From assembly GCA_024509875.1 (NCBI GenBank), contig JAMPIV010019851.1, positions 682,001 through 746,000 on the forward strand: 64,000 nt of DNA. The letters run 5' to 3'. Each line of letters opens with the position of its first letter. Position 1 is the stretch's first letter. The notes beneath the pieces were generated by a model that saw nothing but the letters and a program-made list of their open reading frames with translations, was not told the DNA's origin and did not search any database. This document shows, in pieces, positions 10,818-21,618 of this stretch. The stretch is from Oreohelix idahoensis (lineage: Eukaryota > Mollusca > Gastropoda > Stylommatophora > Oreohelicidae). A program made the position numbers and the translations under genes.

Positions 10818-12208
10818 ACAACCAACCAAGCAAGTGACTAAACAACCATAGTAACACGAATCGAGCTACCAGCAAACACACCGTAGAACAGTTTCAAATT
10901 ACACAGAAATAAATCAGTCGAGAAAATCAGCACAAACAAAACAAGCAACACTACTTAAACAGAACAGCCAACCAAACCTTCAAAAGCAACCAAAACGTAA
11001 CGAAACCACCGACCAGTATACGAGGAAACCAAACCAGGATAAAAGGAGAAAAGAAATATCAAGGAAATGAATTAACCAAGCGTGATCACGAAGTAAACCA
11101 TTATCATATTTGGAGGGCGCTCCTTCAATGTTATCACTTGGCAAGCCAAGTTCATTGCATGCCGATTGAAATGTCAGGTACCGGTTTGAAAGTAAAGAAA
11201 AGTAAGGTACAGATAATCGGTTATTGTCTGTGAAAAACTTCTGATGTATACTTGATCAGCACCGCTTTAATGTGGGATACACTTCAACTCCGGTCTGTCT
11301 GCATTACTAAAGTTAAGAATATCGCTTTAATAATTCTTCCAACCTACACGCAGAGGGGAGTCACAGTAGATGTTAACATTTGGACCGCCGGTCTGCCTGG
11401 ATCTAGTAAATCTGCAGTTGTGTTCGAGTCTTCTGTTTGAAAATATTTGTCTGCCCAATGTTATAGGGAATATAATATTTTTTAAAAAAATCTGCCAACT
11501 ATAATGTTGTTTAGTACAAACAATTAATCAGCGGAGTCAGTATTCTGGTAGTACACGCGAAAGAGCACAGGAAAAAAAAAAAGAAAAAAAAAAAAGAAAT
11601 GAAACTTTAAATAAATGAAATATCTGGAAGTTAATAATTTTTCTTTTTTTGGTTGGTAAAATTGAAGAAAAATAATTTAGAAATAAATAAGACGTGCAAA
11701 GTGGCTTTAAAAAAATTCGGAACAAAAACCGAACGAACAACAGCAACAACAAATAAACAAACGATACTGACACGGAGCTAATTTTCAGCTTTCTGGATTA
11801 CACTGAACATTGAACATACCGTGAAATTACACGCACATGTATCGTGACTAGTTTTCTTTTAATTACATAGTGACTACAGTGTACACGCCGCGACTACAGA
11901 TTATATTGCGTAATAATCAGTAGCTTAAGTAAATGTGGGGAAAAGATAGATTGTAATTGTCAGATCTGACGGATCATGTATTAACATTAAGGAAGTGTTT
12001 GTAAAAAATATTGCTGCCTTGGGGGAGAATTCATGTTTTGATGGAGTAAATTGATTACCTCAAAGGTGAATTACGCAGTTCCGTATTTTATTATCTACCG
12101 CCGAAAGGATCTGTTCGAATGCGAATCTGTCATTCCTTCATTTTCCTTTTGACTTGTGGTGGAGCACATGAACCCACTACCGCGTCAAGTATTTACATCT
12201 TCTTACAT
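10818..12208. other. Unassigned AT-rich sequence
   Basis: No gene recognised. It holds A-rich and CAA-rich stretches (10810-11060) and a purine-rich patch at 11571-11600. Short ORFs show no domain. Confidence 0.4.
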
Positions 12209-12333
12209 CGGTGGTTTCTGTAACGATTTGTTTGACATGATGAGGATGTCAGCTTCATGCACAACCTTATATTAGTTGCCTTGTACGACATGCCTGATGG
12301 AGCAATAGTCACATTCTTTATTTGTATCATCCG
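12209..12333. repeat. Dispersed ~125-bp repeat, copy 1
   Basis: Matches 60434-60555, sharing CGGTGGTTTCTGTAACGATT-like and TTGTACGACATGCCTGA blocks in the same order with small indels. The class is unknown. Confidence 0.55.
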
Positions 12334-12479
12334 AGACCCGGGGGACAACACAGGATAATGTGTAATGTTGTAGAAATCAAAAACATGGGCGTCGAATCCA
12401 AGGTCATTTCAGTGCAGTTTTCAAAAACAGTGGGTCAAATTCTTGTTTGTCTTCTTGTGCGCTTTCCATATATGATATC

Positions 12480-12815
12480 TGTCACGGGTTTCCTCCCCTT
12501 TGCTCTGCAGTAGTGGTCCAACAGTGGCCAAAACCTAGAGTATCTAATGTGGGTCTTCCAAAGTTTCTACCTTCGCACAAGATTACTCTTGGTAGAGTTG
12601 TAGATAGAAGAATAATGATGCTTCTACCTCGAGGGAGTGTTCACAACATATTTAAGAAATCGAGAACGATGCTGAATGAGTCTGAGCACGTTAACTTTGG
12701 ATCTTTCCCGCCGCCTTTTGTGAAGATGGATATAAATGATTTATCTTATAATTAGCTCGTTCAAGCCCCCAGCTGATTTAATTCAGTGGAATCTTAGTTT
12801 AGTAGCTCTGTTTTA
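12480..12815 (-). repeat. Dispersed ~330-bp repeat, copy 1 (reverse)
   Basis: The reverse complement aligns along its whole length with 34391-34721 and 36871-37202. Landmarks are AACAGAGCTA at one end, CAGCTGGGGGCTTGAACG, AATCTTGTGCGAAGGTAGA, and TTTTGGCCACTGTTGGACCA near the other end. The copies are clearly diverged. No poly-A tail, terminal inverted repeat or target duplication was found. A 102-codon + strand ORF across it is not kept open in the other copies, so it is treated as non-coding. Confidence 0.8.
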
Positions 12816-13234
12816 AGTGTATTTAAGATGACTAAGACATACGGGTGCATTCAAAATGATTAAATCAACGTTAAATTTGTATTTTTAAAATACCAAATTT
12901 AATAATCAATTATGTTTAACAGTATAAAATGAATAATTCTTTTTAAAAAAAAGTACTCATAACAGGATGATGTTTTGGTTTTCGAAAAATGGACAGTTCA
13001 CTTGGCAGTGTTTAAGTTTTACTTAGCTGCCAATAGTTTGATGGTTTCTGCTCCCGCTGATGTTTGGTTCTATGCAGATAGATGACTGGTTAATCATAAT
13101 TACAATAAGTTCCCACTCTAACTTCGTGTTCAGATTCCTAGGATTCTGGTTTTCCGTGTTAATAAAGGTAGAGTTTTCCTGGGAAATAAGTCAAGATGCT
13201 CAAACAAGGTCCAGTCCGATAAATGTAATTCTGA

Positions 13235-13720
13235 TCTTATTCTTTACTCTGGTTGTCTGGCTGCTCTCTTGACGAGTTGAATTTCACAGTGCTTTCACCC
13301 GACTAAAGTGTAATGTTATATTACAACTTTCGTCCCACGCCTTTTGTTGTTTACTATTAGACCAGGCTCCTATCAGAAATGTTGTTATGTTTACATCTCG
13401 AATGCTGGACAATAGTTACAATCCTGCGTGGTTTGATGGTGTCTATTAAAAAAAAATCCTCAAAGGAAAATTCTGCGTGTTATTGAAAAGGTCACTTTCC
13501 AAATATGGAATTGTTATATCCGTCGATTCGCGGTAATGATTGCACTACAACTCCCTACATTATCACAAATAATGTCTTCGTAACACTTCTGTCCGGAAGC
13601 TATTACAACATTCCGTCTTTCAGGTGCATGTCTGTAATATGTCCGCAGACGGATAATTTATCACCCCATTCTTGTGCAAACACCAATATTCGTTTAACCA
13701 TCTGAACTGTGACTCTTCAC
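13235..13720 (-). repeat. Old dispersed repeat, copy 1 (reverse)
   Basis: The reverse complement shares ordered blocks with 33330-33710: TAATAGCTTCCGGAC, GTGACCTT, AAGGCGTGGGACG, CACTGTGAAATTCA. The blocks are diverged but collinear, so I read it as an ancient element of unknown class. Confidence 0.45.
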
Positions 13721-14130
13721 GACAGTAATTAGTGAGTCACAATACACATATCAGCGTTAAATAAACTTACTGTGCGGACGTCGTGTTAATCCGCCGCACC
13801 CAATGTTTAGTACTCGAGAATTTGACCAACATGAGTGTCGGTCAACATTGCATCACCCGTCTACTCTTTCAGCAGGGATGAACAGGTAAATAGACAAGAC
13901 GAATTATTACCGGAAGAAGTGCAAACAATGACTCTAAAATAACAATACTGCCGCAGAAGAAAAGAGAGCGAACCCAATTATGTGATAGTATCACACGATT
14001 TTGGTCAAGTTCTCCTCTGTTGTCACATGCTGGCCATGTTTTGTTTTTCTGCCCTGAAAAGGATTTTCAGTTTTTCAGTGACAGCAGAGCTGCGATGAAA
14101 GCTGACTTGCTTGAAGCTTTTTTTTGTTCA

Positions 14131-14237
14131 GGAATTGAACTGGTCACCCCACCTCACGAGGCTGGATCTAGTATAGTGAAGTCTTCAACATTTCACGCCC
14201 CTACCAAAGCATCTACTATAGTACTACCTTATGGTTT
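14131..14237 (+). mobile_element. tRNA-derived SINE family S2, 3' fragment
   Basis: Carries the S2 body blocks GAACTGGTCACCCCACCTC, TAGTATAGTGAAGTC and ACTACCTTATGG. Other copies lie at 29311, 31855, 32306, 32783, 36268 and 56826. The tRNA-like head is missing here. Confidence 0.65.
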
Positions 14238-14459
14238 AAAAAAAAAAAAAATTCAGAGTCCTATCCATGAAGAAACTAACAATCAGCCGTTTAATTACGA
14301 TAATAGGCCAAGGCTTTGAGTCCAGCTTTCTTTGTGCGTTATTTTTCAATCAATTAAAAGAATATTTTTTTGTTGAAACTAAACTTCTGATATCGTTGAC
14401 TTACTGAGTTATAGTTTCACTGCCTTGTAATGCTTCATTTGGATGACACACGTGACAGT

Positions 14460-14463
<4 letters not shown>

Positions 14464-14490
<27 letters not shown>
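14464..14490 (+). repeat. 27-bp poly-C run
   Basis: Uninterrupted cytosines from 14464 to 14490. Confidence 0.95.
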
Positions 14491-15090
14491 GAATTAAATT
14501 CATCTCTGTAATCGTAATTAGTTTTTAATATATTATATTACTGAATATTTGTTGCTTCCCCGGTTATTTCAAATGCGCATGTCTAAACAAGCAAGGCTAT
14601 TTGGTCCGCTGGGATCATCATTACTGATGAAGATGTAATCCGTCTTAAGTCTTATGATTTTTATGCTGGATAGAGTGAGTCCGCTGCACGATAACGGCCG
14701 CCAACTACTTATGGAATTCCTTGCAGATATTGTTTACTAGGATCTTCTAGAAATAGTGGACAGTATACTTCATATGGAAATAGCTACGTAGTTATTGCAG
14801 ATGAGAAAATATAACATCTAGTTGGTACTGCACGTCTGTAGCGCTACAACAGGGTCCAAGGATCAATGAACAACACCGAGTGATAAATAGATAGTGAACT
14901 AAACTTGACATAATACTTGACATAACTATCATCAAGTGAATCACAATGCTAGGAGTGTCATTTTGTCTTCTAACAGCGCTTAATATAAATAGTGGATGGA
15001 TAGAGAAGATAGATAACATACTTATGGAGAAGATAGGTCACACAATTATGAAGATAGAAAACACAATCATTATTACTTTGTGAAAAGATT

Positions 15091-15392
15091 CTTCTTCTTC
15101 GTTCGTCCTGAAAAGGACGTTGGTTGCGTTGTGTCCGTTTACAGCGTAGCTGCGATATTTGCGCCTTTCGGCTGACACGTCCGACTTCAGCACGGAATTT
15201 TTGGGACCAGGTTAGCCGTCCCTCTTCGATCCCTACTCACTCAGCCAGACTGCAGTGATGCAGCCTGTTTCCAGGACCACCACTTGGAGGTGGAGAGGGT
15301 CTTGGTCAGCTCTGGTTCGCTGACCCTGACACAAGCAGTCTAGCTGTGAGTTGCGAATTGCATTCCTCACTGTTGACGCGTCTTAGGTCACC
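15091..15392 (-). mobile_element. SINE-like retroposon with (GAA)n tail, copy B (reverse)
   Basis: The reverse complement is collinear with copy A over about 302 bp. The flanks carry GAAAAGATT (15082-15090) and GAAAGGATT (15393-15401), a 9-bp duplication with one mismatch, which supports retroposition and defines the ends. Confidence 0.8.
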
Positions 15393-15401
15393 GAAAGGAT
15401 T

Positions 15402-16196
15402 CAATTAACGATATTCATTTCTCTCTACTCCGTGAGCTGTTCCAGAAGATTGTTTCTTACTGTACACATAACATTGTTTCGACGAGGGACAGCTGAAATA
15501 CCATTAAACAAGTCATACGCGTCTAGTAAGGTTACAAGTCGTATTTGTTAACATTTTACCTCCGATTAGAGCATGACCTTAAGTCAAATCTCTCTGATAT
15601 TCTTCCTCAACCTCCCTCTTTCTCTTTTTGTGCTCGTGTCCTTATTTCCATCTCACATTCTCTTCTCCAAGTCTGTTGGTCCCGTTCTTTATTTCTTTTG
15701 TTTTTCTCTAGTCCCTTTTTCGCTGTATGAGAAACATGGAACTACATTAACAGTTTGCATCAAAGCACATGAAATGTATTTGCAACAGAGGTTTGTTCGG
15801 CCATATGATTTACATGATGCGGTTGTTAGTCTCATGCACAGCCCTCCTGAATCGCCATTTGAGACATGCACGACATAGTACTGTGTTTCCATTCTTAGCT
15901 GCCTGTTTTCGGGTAGTGTCAAAGGCTGTTGTTCAGACAGAAACACTTGCCAGCAAATAACACGGAGCCACCCATTGCCTAATACTAGATCGATAATAAC
16001 ACGTACGTCATTATTTGTTTTCTTCGCGTTAAGTTCAGTCTGACTTGTGTTTTCGTTAAGATCAATCTGACTGATATGATGCTGCTCGATAACCTCCCTT
16101 GTTATTGCGATAATCGACCTCGTGTATGTCATATCCTTGTTTGTTATTGTGATAGCCTTCCTTATTGTTGTACTCCTTTTCGACCAGCTTGTGCCG
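15402..16196. other. Unassigned sequence left of the minisatellite
   Basis: No gene recognised. Near 16090-16180 it contains TTGTTATTG-type words that may be very diverged repeat units. An ORF on the - strand from 16294 owes part of its length to the repeat. Confidence 0.35.
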
Positions 16197-19100
16197 TGTG
16201 TTTCTTCTACTTGTTCTTTGATGTTGCCTTTCTCCCACTTGTTCTTTGGTGGTGTGTTTCTTCTACTTGTTCTTTGTTGTTGTGTTTCTCCCACTTGTTC
16301 TTTGGTGGTGTGTTTCTTCTACTTGTTCTTTGTTGTTGTGTTTCTCCCACTTGTTCTTTGGTGGTGTGTTTGTTCTACTTGTTCTTTGATAGCATGTTTC
16401 TTTGGTGTTGTTTCTGCTACTTGTTCTTTGTTGTTGTTTCTGCAACTTGTTCTTTGTTGTTGTTTCTGCTACTTGTTCTTTGTTGTTGTTTCTGCAACTT
16501 GTTCTTTGTTGTTGTTTCTGCTACTTGTTCTTTGTTGTTGTTTCTGCAACTCGTTCTTTGTTGTTGTTTCTGCTAGTTGTTCTTTGTTGTTGTTTCTGCA
16601 ACTCGTTCTTTGTTGTTGTTTCTGCTAGTTGTTCTTTGTTGTTGTTTCTGCAACTCGTTCTTTGTTGTTGTTTCTGCTAGTTGTTCTTTGTTGTTTTTTC
16701 TGCTAGTTGTTCTTTGTTGTTGTTTCTGCAACTCGTTCTTTGTTGTTGTTTCTGCTAGTTGTTCTTTGTTGTTGTTTCTGCAACTCGTTCTTTGTTGTTG
16801 TTTCTGCTGTTGTTGTTTCTGCTACTTGTTCTTTGTTGTTGTTTCTGCTACTTGTTCTTTGTTGTTGTTTCTGCTAGTTGTTCTTTGTTGTTGTTTCTGC
16901 AACTCGTTCTTTGTTGTTGTTTCTGCTACTTGTTCTTTGTTGTTGTTTCTGCTACTTGTTCTTTGTTGTTGTTTCTGCAACTCGTTCTTTGTTGTTGTTT
17001 CTGCAACTCGTTCTTTGTTGTTGTTTCTGCAACTTGTTCTTTGTTGTTGTTTCTGCAACTCGTTCTTTGTTGTTGTTTCTGCTACTTGTTCTTTGTTGTT
17101 GTTTCTGCAACTCGTTCTTTGTTGTTGTTTCTGCAACTCGTTCTTTGTTGTTGTTTCTGCAACTCGTTCTTTGTTGTTGTTTCTGCTAGTTGTTCTTTGT
17201 TGTTGTTTCTGCTAGTTGTTCTTTGTTGTTGTTTCTGCAACTCGTTCTTTGTTGTTGTTTCTGCTAGTTGTTCTTTGTTGTTGTTTCTGCAACTCGTTCT
17301 TTGTTGTTGTTTCTGCTACTTGTTCTTTGTTGTTGTTTCTGCTACTTGTTCTTTGTTGTTGTTTCTGCAACTCGTTCTTTGTTGTTGTTTCTGCAACTTG
17401 TTCTTTGTTGTTGTTTCTGCTACTTGTTCTTTGTTGTTGTTTCTGCAACTCGTTCTTTGTTGTTGTTTCTGCAACTCGTTCTTTGTTGTTGTTTCTGCAA
17501 CTCGTTCTTTGTTGTTGTTTCTGCAACTCGTTCTTTGTTGTTGTTTCTGCAACTCGTTCTTTGTTGTTGTTTCTGCAACTTGTTCTTTGTTGTTGTTTCT
17601 GCAACTCGTTCTTTGTTGTTGTTTCTGCAACTTGTTCTTTGTTGTTGTTTCTGCAACTCGTTCTTTGTTGTTGTTTCTGCAACTTGTTCTTTGTTGTTGT
17701 TTCTGCTACTTGTTCTTTGTTGTTGTTTCTGCTACTTGTTCTTTGTTGTTGTTTCTGCAACTCGTTCTTTGTTGTTGTTTCTGCAACTTGTTCTTTGTTG
17801 TTGTTTCTGCTACTTGTTCTTTGTTGTTGTTTCTGCAACTTGTTCTTTGTTGTTGTTTCTGCAACTCGTTCTTTGTTGTTGTTTCTGCAACTTGTTCTTT
17901 GTTGTTGTTTCTGCAACTTGTTCTTTGTTGTTGTTTCTGCTACTTGTTCTTTGTTGTTGTTTCTGCAACTTGTTCTTTGTTGTTGTTTCTGCAACTCGTT
18001 CTTTGTTGTTGTTTCTGCAACTCGTTCTTTGTTGTTGTTTCTGCAACTTGTTCTTTGTTGTTGTTTCTGCTACTTGTTCTTTGTTGTTGTTTCTGCTACT
18101 TGTTCTTTGTTGTTGTTTCTGCTACTTGTTCTTTGTTGTTGTTTCTGCTACTTGTTCTTTGTTGTTGTTTCTGCTACTTGTTCTTTGTTGTTGTTTCTGC
18201 TACTTGTTCTTTGTTGTTGTTTCTGCAACTTGTTCTTTGTTGTTGTTTCTGCTACTTGTTCTTTGTTGTTGTTTCTGCAACTCGTTCTTTGTTGTTGTTT
18301 CTGCAACTTGTTCTTTGTTGTTGTTTCTGCAACTTGTTCTTTGTTGTTGTTTCTGCAACTTGTTCTTTGTTGTTGTTTCTGCAACTCGTTCTTTGTTGTT
18401 GTTTCTGCAACTCGTTCTTTGTTGTTGTTTCTGCAACTCGTTCTTTGTTGTTGTTTCTGCTACTTGTTCTTTGTTGTTGTTTCTGCAACTTGTTCTTTGT
18501 TGTTGTTTCTGCTACTTGTTCTTTGTTGTTGTTTCTGCTACTTGTTTGTTTTTGGTTGTTTCTTTGTTGTTGTTGTTTCTGCAACTTGTTCTTTGTTGTT
18601 GTTTTCTGCAAACTTGTTCTTTGTTGTTGTTTTGTTTGCAACTTGTTCTTTGTTGTTGTTTCTGCAACTTGTTTCTTTGTTGTTGTTTCTGCTACTTGTT
18701 CTTTGTTGTTGTTTCTGCTACTTGTTCTTTGTTGTTGTTTCTGCAACTCGTTCTTTGTTGTTGTTTCTGCTAGTTGTTCTTTGTTGTTGTTTCTGCAACT
18801 CGTTCTTTGTTGTTGTTTCTGCTACTTGTTCTTTGTTGTTGTTTCTGCTACTTGTTCTTTGTTGTTGTTTCTGCAACTTGTTCTTTGTTGTTGTTTCTGC
18901 AACTCGTTCTTTGTTGTTGTTTCTGCTAGTTGTTCTTTGTTGTTGTTTCTGCAACTCGTTCTTTGTTGTTGTTTCTGCTACTTGTTCTTTGTTGTTGTTT
19001 CTGCAACTCGTTCTTTGTTGTTGTTTCTGCTACTTGTTCTTTGTTGTTGTTTCTGCAACTCGTTCTTTGTTGTTGTTTCTGCTAGTTGTTCTTTGTTGTT

Positions 19101-21103
19101 GTTTCTGCTAGTTGTTCTTTGTTGTTGTTTCTGCAACTCGTTCTTTGTTGTTGTTGTTTCTTTGTTGTTGCTGCAACTCGTTCTTTGTTGTTGTTTCTGC
19201 TACTTGTTCTTTGTTGTTGTTTCTGCTACTTGTTTCTTTGTTGTTTGTTTCTGCAACTGTTCTTTTTGTTGTTGTTTCTGCAACTTGTTCTTTGTTGTTG
19301 TTTCTGCTACTTGTTCTTTGTTGTTGTTTCTGCAACTCGTTCTTTGTTGTTGTTTCTGCAACTCGTTCTTTGTTGTTGTTTCTGCAACTCGTTCTTTGTT
19401 GTTGTTTCTGCAACTCGTTCTTTGTTGTTGTTTCTGCAACTTGTTCTTTGTTGTTGTTTCTGCAACTTGTTCTTTGTTGTTGTTTCTGCAACTTGTTCTT
19501 TGTTGTTGTTTCTGCTACTTGTTCTTTGTTGTTGTTTCTGCAACTCGTTCTTTGTTGTTGTTTCTGCAACTTGTTCTTTGTTGTTGTTTCTGCTACTTGT
19601 TCTTTGTTGTTGTTTCTGCTACTTGTTCTTTGTTGTTGTTTCTGCAACTCGTTCTTTGTTGTTGTTTCTGCAACTTGTTCTTTGTTGTTGTTTCTGCTAC
19701 TTGTTCTTTGTTGTTGTTTCTGCAACTTGTTCTTTGTTTTTGTTTCTGCGACGTGTTCTTTGTTGTTGTTTCTGCAACTTGTTCTTTGTTGTTGTTTCTG
19801 CAACTCGTTCTTTGTTGTTGTTTCTGCTACTTGTTCTTTGTTGTTGTTTCTGCAACTTGTTCTTTGTTGTTGTTTCTGCAACTCGTTCTTTGTTGTTGTT
19901 TCTGCAACTCGTTCTTTGTTGTTGTTTCTGCAACTTGTTCTTTGTTGTTGTTTCTGCTACTTGTTCTTTGTTGTTGTTTCTGCTACTTGTTCTTTGTTGT
20001 TGTTTCTGCTACTTGTTCTTTGTTGTTGTTTCTGCAACTTGTTCTTTGTTGTTGTTTCTGCTACTTGTTCTTTGTTGTTGTTTCTGCAACTTGTTCTTTG
20101 TTGTTGTTTCTGCTACTTGTTTTTTGTTGTTGTTTCTGCTACTTGTTCTTTGTTGTTGTTTCTGCAACTCGTTCTTTGTTGTTGTTTCTGCAACTTGTTC
20201 TTTGTTGTTGTTTCTGCAACTTGTTCTTTGTTGTTGTTTCTGCAACTTGTTCTTTGTTGTTGTTTCTGCAACTCGTTCTTTGTTGTTGTTTCTGCAACTC
20301 GTTCTTTGTTGTTGTTTCTGCAACTCGTTCTTTGTTGTTGTTTCTGCTACTTGTTCTTTGTTGTTGTTTCTGCAACTTGTTCTTTGTTGTTGTTTCTGCT
20401 ACTTGTTCTTTGTTGTTGTTTCTGCTACTTGTTCTTTGTTGTTGTTTCTGCTACTTGTTCTTTGTTGTTGTTTCTGCAACTTGTTCTTTGTTGTTGTTTC
20501 TGCAACTTGTTCTTTGTTGTTGTTTCTGCAACTTGTTCTTTGTTGTTGTTTCTGCTACTTGTTCTTTGTTGTTGTTTCTGCTACTTGTTCTTTGTTGTTG
20601 TTTCTGCAACTTGTTCTTTGTTGTTGTTTCTGCAACTCGTTCTTTGTTGTTGTTTCTGCAACTTGTTCTTTGTTGTTGTTTCTGCAACTTGTTCTTTGTT
20701 GTTGTTTCTGCAACTCGTTCTTTGTTGTTGTTTCTGCTACTTGTTCTTTGTTGTTGTTTCTGCAACTTGTTCTTTGTTGTTGTTTCTGCAACTCGTTCTT
20801 TGTTGTTGTTTCTGCAACTCGTTCTTTGTTGTTGTTTCTGCAACTTGTTCTTTGTTGTTGTTTCTGCTACTTGTTCTTTGTTGTTGTTTCTGCTACTTGT
20901 TCTTTGTTGTTGTTTCTGCAACTCGTTCTTTGTTGTTGTTTCTGCTACTCGTTCTTTGTTGTTGTTTCTGCAACTCGTTCTTTGTTGTTGTTTCTGCAAC
21001 TCGTTCTTTGTTGTTGTTTCTGCTACTTGTTCTTTGTTGTTGTTTCTGCTACTTGTTCTTTGGTGTTGTTTCTGCTACTTGTTCTTTGGTGTTGTTTCTG
21101 CTA

Positions 21104-21600
21104 CGTGTTCTTTGGTGTTGTGTTTGCTACTTGTTCTTTGGTGGTGTGTTTACTACTTGTTCTTTGGTGTTGTGTTTGCTACTTGTTCTTTGTTGTTGTT
21201 TCTGCTACTTGTTCTTTGTTGTTGTTTCTGCAACTCGTTCTTTGTTGTTGTTTCTGCTACTTGTTCTTTGTTGTTGTTTCTGCTACTTGTTCTTTGGTGT
21301 TGTTTCTGCTACTTGTTCTTTGGTGTTGTTTCTGCTACGTGTTCTTTGGTGTTGTGTTTGCTACTTGTTCTTTGGTGGTGTGTTTACTACTTGTTCTTTG
21401 GTGTTGTGTTTGCTACTTGTTCTTTGTTGTTGTTTCTGCAACTCGTTCTTTGTTGTTGTTTCTGCTACTTGTTCTTTGTTGTTGTTTCTGCTACTTGTTC
21501 TTTGGTGTTGTTTCTGCTACTTGTTCTTTGGTGTTGTTTCTGCTACGTGTTCTTTGGTGGTGTGTTTACTACTTGTTCTTTGGTGGTGTGTTTACTACTT
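21104..21600 (+). repeat. Higher-order repeat within the minisatellite
   Basis: Marker unit CTACGTGTTC recurs with its G at 21105, 21339 and 21547, spacings of 234 bp (nine units) and 208 bp (eight units). The same ordered series of variant units follows each marker. Confidence 0.85.
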
Positions 21601-21613
21601 GTTCTTTGGTGTT

Positions 21614-21618
21614 GTTTC
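21614..21618 (+). other. Left target-site duplication of solo LTR
   Basis: GTTTC immediately before the LTR start at 21619; the same five bases follow the LTR at 24081-24085. Confidence 0.9.

Larger units (their letters stand above)
16197..21618 (+). repeat. 26-bp minisatellite array, left block (~5.4 kb)
   Basis: Tandem copies of a 26-bp unit, TTGTTCTTTGTTGTTG followed by TTTCTGCWAC, roughly 200 in this block. Variants alternate mainly at CTACTTG, CAACTTG, CAACTCG and CTAGTTG. The left edge (16197-16395) has 28-bp units alternating in 56-bp dimers (TCTTCTAC / TCTCCCAC). The right edge (21058-21618) carries GGTG and GTGTTTGCTAC variants in higher-order repeats. The unit has no stop codon in any + frame and 26 is not a multiple of 3, so all three frames stay open for kilobases and the 26-residue period reflects three units. 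No promoter, splice logic or codon bias supports translation. Confidence 0.97.

Noticed and set aside
12447..12755. 102-codon ORF
   Set aside because: Lies across a dispersed repeat whose other copies do not keep the frame.
16822..20999. Gln/Lys/Thr/Asn-rich ORFs on the - strand
   Set aside because: Translation of the complementary strand of the same repeat, ending at regular unit positions.
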